In this document: in pieces, positions 30,738 to 34,520 of the stretch
How the letters are laid out: the number at the start of each line of letters is the position of its first letter
Numbering within the stretch: position 1 is the first letter of the stretch
Origin: Actinomadura_C sp036008685
GTDB taxonomy: Bacteria; Actinomycetota; Actinomycetes; Streptosporangiales; Streptosporangiaceae
Length of the DNA stretch: 34,520 nucleotides
NCBI GenBank assembly: GCA_036008685.1
Contig: DASYNF010000166.1
Coordinates: 1 to 34,520, forward strand
Direction of reading: 5' to 3'
Notes under the pieces: model-generated
What the model saw: only the letters and a program-made list of their open reading frames with translations
Database searches by the model: none
Told to the model about the DNA's origin: nothing
Position numbers and translations under genes: made by a program

Positions 30738-31433
30738 GTGCTCGTCGCCGGGTTCCCCGCAGGTTCGTTCGCCACAAATTGTTACATAGTGGCGCCCGCC
30801 GCGGGAGAGGAGTGTGTGATCGTCGACCCCGGCCAGGACGCCGGGGCCGGGATCGAGGAGCTTCTGCGCGAGCATCGGCTCAAGCCGGTGGCGGTGGTTC
30901 TGACCCACGGCCATATCGATCACATGTGGTCGGTGGCCCCGGTGTGCGGGGCACGGGACATACCGGCCTTCATCCACCCCGGGGACCGGGAGCTGCTCAC
31001 CGATCCCGGCCGCGGGTTGTCACTCAACGTGGGTCAGCAGCTCTTCGGTGGGATCACCTTCAGCGAGCCCGACGACGTGCGGGAACTGTCGGACGGCACG
31101 CTGCTGGATCTGGCCGGCCTGAAGCTGACCGTCGACCACGCACCCGGACATACCCCCGGGTCCGTGACGTTCCGGCTGCCGGAGACCGGCGGGACGCCCA
31201 GTGTGCTGTTCTCGGGCGATCTGCTGTTCGCCGGCTCGATCGGCCGCACCGACCTGCCCGGCGGGGACCACCCCACGATCCTGCGGAGCCTGGCGGACGT
31301 CTGCCTGCCCCTGCCGGACGAGACCGCGGTGCTTCCCGGCCACGGCCCACAGACCACTATCGGCCGCGAGCGCGCCACCAACCCGTACCTGTCGGGACTG
31401 GCGCCCTCCGACGGCCCCAACCGAGGCCTTTGA
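30738..31433 (+). CDS. metallo-beta-lactamase-fold hydrolase (glyoxalase II-like)
   Basis: A 231-aa metal-dependent hydrolase. The zinc-binding motif is THGHIDH (56-62). Further ligands lie in APGHTPGS, in FSGDLLFAGSIGRTDLPGG (bridging Asp) and in VLPGHGPQTTIGRER. The overall pattern is of the small glyoxalase II-like group rather than true beta-lactamases or RNases. The substrate is unknown; thioesters such as S-lactoyl-thiols are one possibility. GTG start with GAGG 6 nt upstream. hisS starts 10 bp after its stop, so it heads the hisS-aspS operon. This neighbourhood is conserved in actinobacteria. Confidence 0.93.
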   Translation: MLVAGFPAGSFATNCYIVAPAAGEECVIVDPGQDAGAGIEELLREHRLKPVAVVLTHGHIDHMWSVAPVCGARDIPAFIHPGDRELLTDPGRGLSLNVGQQLFGGITFSEPDDVRELSDGTLLDLAGLKLTVDHAPGHTPGSVTFRLPETGGTPSVLFSGDLLFAGSIGRTDLPGGDHPTILRSLADVCLPLPDETAVLPGHGPQTTIGRERATNPYLSGLAPSDGPNRGL

Positions 31434-31443
31434 GGCGACAGAC

Positions 31444-32706
31444 ATGAGTTCGAGCTTCCAGGCCCCCAAAGGGGTTAGTGAATACGTCCCGCCGCGTTCC
31501 GCGGCCTTCCTTGCCGCGCGTGACGCCTTCGCCGCCGCGGTGACCCGAGCCGGCTACTCCTACCTCGAGCTGCCGATCTTCGAGGACACGCAGCTGTTCG
31601 CACGCGGCGTGGGCGAGTCCACCGACGTGGTGAGCAAGGAGATGTACACCTTCGAGGACCGCGGCGGCCGGTCCCTCACGCTCCGCCCCGAGTTCACGGC
31701 GGGCGTGCTGCGCTCGGTGCTGGAGAACAACCTGCACAAGGGCGCGCTGCCACTGAAGGTGTGGGCGACCGGGCCCGCGTTCCGCTACGAGCGCCCGCAG
31801 GCGGGCCGCTACCGGCAGTTCTACCAGGTGGATCTCGAGGTGATCGGCAGCGAGGACCCGGCGGTCGACGTCGAGACCATCGCGATCGCGTGGGACTGGT
31901 ACCGCGACCTCGGGCTGACCCAGATCAGCCTCAACCTGAACTCGCTCGGCTGCCGTGAGTGCCGTCCGGTCTACCGGACCGCGCTCCAGGAGTTCCTGCG
32001 AGCGCTCGACCTCGACCAGGAGACGCTGGCGCGCGTCGAGCTGAACCCGCTGCGGGTCCTCGACGACAAGCGGCCCGAGGTGCGCGCCCGGGTGGCGGAC
32101 GCCCCGCTGGTGACCGATCACCTGTGCGTCGCCTGCAAGGCCCACCACGACAAGGTCCGCGAGCTGCTCGCCGACCTTTCGATCCCGTGGGTGGACAACC
32201 CGAGGCTGGTACGCGGCCTCGACTACTACATGCGCACGACCTACGAGTTCGACCACCCGCTGCTCGGCGCGCAGTCCGGCATCGGCGGTGGCGGCCGCTA
32301 CGACGGCCTGTCCGAGGACATCGGCGGCCCGCCGCTGCCCGGCATCGGCTTCGGCCTCGGCCTCGACCGTACGGTCCTGGCGATGGAGGCCGAGCAGGTC
32401 GGAGCGACCGTGGCCGGCGGGGTCCAGGTCTACGGCGTCCCGCTGGGCGAGACGGCCGGGCGGAAGATCTTCGCCCTGGTCGCCCAGCTCCGCCGGGCCG
32501 GGATCGCGGCCGACATGGCCTACGGGGGCAAGGGACTCAAGGGGGCCATGAAGGGCGCGGACCGTTCGGGGGCGGCCTATGCCGTGATCCTGGGTGACCG
32601 GGATATCGCCACCGGGTCCGCCCAAGTCAAGGACCTGGCCAGTGGCGATCAGATCGCCGTACCGCTCACCGAGATTCCGACGCTGTTGAGAGAGAGGCTT
32701 TTCTAG
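31444..32706 (+). CDS. hisS: histidyl-tRNA synthetase
   Basis: Class II synthetase for tRNA-His, 420 aa. Motif 1 region PRSAAFLAARDAF is followed by LTLRPEFTAGVLR (78-90). Motif 2 is FRYERPQAGRYRQFYQVD (113-130). The histidine-specific loop is LVRGLDYY (255-262) and motif 3 is PGIGFGLGLDRTVLA. The C-terminal anticodon-binding domain starts near 330. Two Cys pairs, C170-x2-C173 and C228-x2-C231, lie in the insertion domain and could bind zinc. The ATG at 31444 has GAGG 8 nt upstream; the frame is open further 5' but overlaps the hydrolase. aspS begins directly after the stop (TAGATG). Confidence 0.98.
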   Translation: MSSSFQAPKGVSEYVPPRSAAFLAARDAFAAAVTRAGYSYLELPIFEDTQLFARGVGESTDVVSKEMYTFEDRGGRSLTLRPEFTAGVLRSVLENNLHKGALPLKVWATGPAFRYERPQAGRYRQFYQVDLEVIGSEDPAVDVETIAIAWDWYRDLGLTQISLNLNSLGCRECRPVYRTALQEFLRALDLDQETLARVELNPLRVLDDKRPEVRARVADAPLVTDHLCVACKAHHDKVRELLADLSIPWVDNPRLVRGLDYYMRTTYEFDHPLLGAQSGIGGGGRYDGLSEDIGGPPLPGIGFGLGLDRTVLAMEAEQVGATVAGGVQVYGVPLGETAGRKIFALVAQLRRAGIAADMAYGGKGLKGAMKGADRSGAAYAVILGDRDIATGSAQVKDLASGDQIAVPLTEIPTLLRERLF

Positions 32707-34520
32707 ATGATCCGCTCGCATGAGGCCGGCACCCTCCGCAAGGAGCAGGCCGGTGAGCAGGTCGCGCTCGCGGGCTGGGTCGCGCGCCGCCGGGACCACG
32801 GCGGGGTCACGTTCATCGACCTGCGCGACGCGTCCGGTGCCGTACAGGTGGTCTTCCGCGAGGGAGTGCTCGACGCGCACGGGGCCGGCGGCGCGGGGAC
32901 CGCACACGACCTGCGCTCGGAGTTCTGCGTCAAGGTCACCGGCGAGGTGCGGGTGCGCCCGGCCGGGAACGAGAACCCCGACCTCCCCACCGGGGACGTC
33001 GAGGTCGTCGCGTCCGAGATCGAGGTGCTGTCCGAGGCCGCCCCGCTGCCGTTCCCGATCGAAGGGGACGTGAACGTCAACGAGGAGGTACGGCTCAGGT
33101 ACCGCTACCTCGACATCCGCCGTGAGGCGGTCGGCCGGGCCATGCGCGTGCGCTCGCAGGCCTCGTTCCTGGTGCACGACGTCATGCGCGCGCACGACTT
33201 CGTGAACGTCGAGACCCCGACGCTGACGCGCTCCACCCCGGAGGGCGCACGGGACTTCCTTGTTCCCGTACGGCTCAAGCCCGGGCATTGGTACGCCCTG
33301 CCCCAGTCGCCACAGCTGTTCAAGCAGCTGCTCATGGTGTCGGGGCTGGAGCGCTACTACCAGATCGCCCGCTGCTACCGGGACGAGGACTTTCGCGCCG
33401 ACCGGCAGCCGGAGTTCACCCAGATCGACATCGAGATGTCCTTCGTGGACCAGGACGATGTCCTGCGGGTCGGTGAGGACCTGGTCGCCCGGCTCTGGAA
33501 GGAGATCGCGGGCTACGAGATCCCGGGACCCATCCCCCGGATGACCTACGCCGAGGCGATGTCCCGCTACGGCTCGGACAAGCCCGACCTCCGGTTCGGC
33601 AACGAGCTGGTCGAGATGACGGAGTATTTCACCCAGACGCCGTTCCGGGTCTTCCAGGCCCCGTACGTCGGCGCGGTCGTCATGCCCGGTGGCGCGTCGC
33701 AGACCCGTAAGGAGCTCGACGCCTGGCAGGACTGGGCCAAGGCGCGCGGAGCCCGCGGGCTGGCCCACGTGCTGGTGAAGGAGAACGGCGAGCTCGGCGG
33801 GCCGGTGGCCAAGAACCTGTCGGAGGCCGAGCGGGCGGGCCTGGCCGAGGCGGTCGGAGCCGAGCCCGGCGACGCCGTCTTCTTCGCCGCGGGCCGGCCG
33901 CACGCCTCCCGGGAGCTGCTGGGAGCCGCCCGGCTGGAGATCGGCCAGCGCTGCGGCCTGATCGACGAGGACGCCTGGGCGTTCCTGTGGGTGATCGACG
34001 CACCGATCTTCGAACCGGTGTTCGACGAGGCGGGCGAGGAGGTGGGCTGGACCTCGGTCCACCATCCCTTCACCGCGCCCAAGCCGGAGTGGGCCGACAC
34101 CTTCCAGGACAAGCCCGGCGAGGCCCTCGCCAACGCCTACGACATCGTCTGCAACGGCAACGAGATCGGCGGTGGGTCCATCCGTATCCACCGGGCGGAG
34201 ATGCAGCAGCGGGTGTTCGACACCCTGGGGCTGTCCCCGGAGGAGGCCCAGTCCAAGTTCGGCTTCCTGCTGGAGGCGTTCAAGTACGGACCGCCGCCGC
34301 ACGGCGGCATCGCCTTCGGCTGGGACCGCGTCATCATGCTGCTCACCGGGCGCGACTCGATCCGCGACGTGATCGCCTTCCCCAAGGCCGCCTCCGGCTA
34401 CGACCCGCTCACGGCCGCGCCGACCGTCATCACCGAGCAGCAGCGCAAAGAGGCGGGGATCGACGTGAAACCGGACGAGCCGACAGTGCCCGGCAACGAG
34501 CCCGGCCGCATCGTCCGCCC
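32707..34520 (+). CDS. aspS: aspartyl-tRNA synthetase, 3' end outside the window
   Basis: Class IIb synthetase; 604 codons are in the window with no stop, so only a little of the end is missing. The ATG follows the hisS TAG with no gap; AGAGG in the hisS end is the ribosome site. The N-terminal OB-fold anticodon domain (1-105) has GWVARRRDHGGVTFIDLRD. The catalytic core has motif 2 FRADRQPEFTQIDIEMSF and motif 3 HGGIAFGWDRVIMLL. The bacterial GAD insertion lies between (about 300-430). His31, and Gly87 in RPAGNENPD, match the pattern of non-discriminating enzymes, which have His/Gly where strict ones have Leu/Lys. Such an enzyme would charge tRNA-Asn with Asp for GatCAB to amidate. Confidence 0.97.
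   Translation, partial: MIRSHEAGTLRKEQAGEQVALAGWVARRRDHGGVTFIDLRDASGAVQVVFREGVLDAHGAGGAGTAHDLRSEFCVKVTGEVRVRPAGNENPDLPTGDVEVVASEIEVLSEAAPLPFPIEGDVNVNEEVRLRYRYLDIRREAVGRAMRVRSQASFLVHDVMRAHDFVNVETPTLTRSTPEGARDFLVPVRLKPGHWYALPQSPQLFKQLLMVSGLERYYQIARCYRDEDFRADRQPEFTQIDIEMSFVDQDDVLRVGEDLVARLWKEIAGYEIPGPIPRMTYAEAMSRYGSDKPDLRFGNELVEMTEYFTQTPFRVFQAPYVGAVVMPGGASQTRKELDAWQDWAKARGARGLAHVLVKENGELGGPVAKNLSEAERAGLAEAVGAEPGDAVFFAAGRPHASRELLGAARLEIGQRCGLIDEDAWAFLWVIDAPIFEPVFDEAGEEVGWTSVHHPFTAPKPEWADTFQDKPGEALANAYDIVCNGNEIGGGSIRIHRAEMQQRVFDTLGLSPEEAQSKFGFLLEAFKYGPPPHGGIAFGWDRVIMLLTGRDSIRDVIAFPKAASGYDPLTAAPTVITEQQRKEAGIDVKPDEPTVPGNEPGRIVR

Noticed and set aside
31357..34302. 981-aa minus-strand frame opposite hisS and aspS
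   Set aside because: It is the antisense shadow of two well-recognised synthetases on the plus strand. Its composition is Arg/Gly/Leu-rich with no domain.
1..34520. CRISPR arrays, transposases, integrases, toxin-antitoxin or defence genes
   Set aside because: None found. All supported proteins are housekeeping or simple regulatory families, and the tandem repeats lack spacer structure.

Overview
This is a high-GC actinobacterial chromosome segment made almost entirely of conserved housekeeping genes. The GC content, frequent GTG starts, ATGA stop/start overlaps, the argCJBDFRGH order and the soluble histidine kinase beside pheST all point to Actinomycetia. A Streptosporangiales-like organism is my best guess; that is inference from gene order, not from a search. 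I see no transposon, phage, CRISPR array, tRNA or defence island. I also see no convincing new multi-gene system. The unusual signals are in the non-coding DNA and at gene ends.

Layout: (1) 1-636 holds two strong minus-strand promoters that fire off the left edge, probably the start of an rRNA operon, and a degenerate tandem duplication of the tyrS 3' end. (2) 637-11454, all minus strand, holds tyrS, a 3-methyladenine DNA glycosylase and the arginine cluster, transcribed argC-J-B-D-F-R then argG and argH. The argC promoter overlaps an AT-rich palindromic site that looks like ARG boxes for ArgR, itself encoded within the cluster. (3) 11640-17212 holds pheS-pheT, a soluble PAS histidine kinase and a STAS-domain anti-sigma antagonist. 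(4) 17512-20042 holds the infC-rpmI-rplT operon with a downstream TrmH-type RNA methyltransferase. It begins with a long leader carrying a U-tract terminator and a mutually exclusive anti-terminator, and infC starts at AUC. (5) 20127-26138 is an operon running DUF948 protein, small membrane protein, alaS, ruvX/yqgF, mltG, aroE. (6) 26139-28109 holds a gene-free stretch and rarA, whose 3' end carries a frame-shifting 31-bp tandem duplication. (7) 28361-30538 holds a DUF349 protein and a membrane-anchored cyclophilin. (8) 30738-34520, on the plus strand, holds a metallo-beta-lactamase-fold hydrolase, hisS and aspS; aspS runs off the right edge.

How the genes fit together: five aminoacyl-tRNA synthetases (Tyr, Phe, Ala, His, Asp), IF3, L35, L20 and the adjacent rRNA promoters make this a translation-centred region. 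The arginine genes cover N-acetylglutamate to arginine, with argJ recycling the acetyl group. AspRS carries His31 and a Gly at the position linked to non-discriminating enzymes, which suggests tRNA-dependent asparagine formation in this organism.
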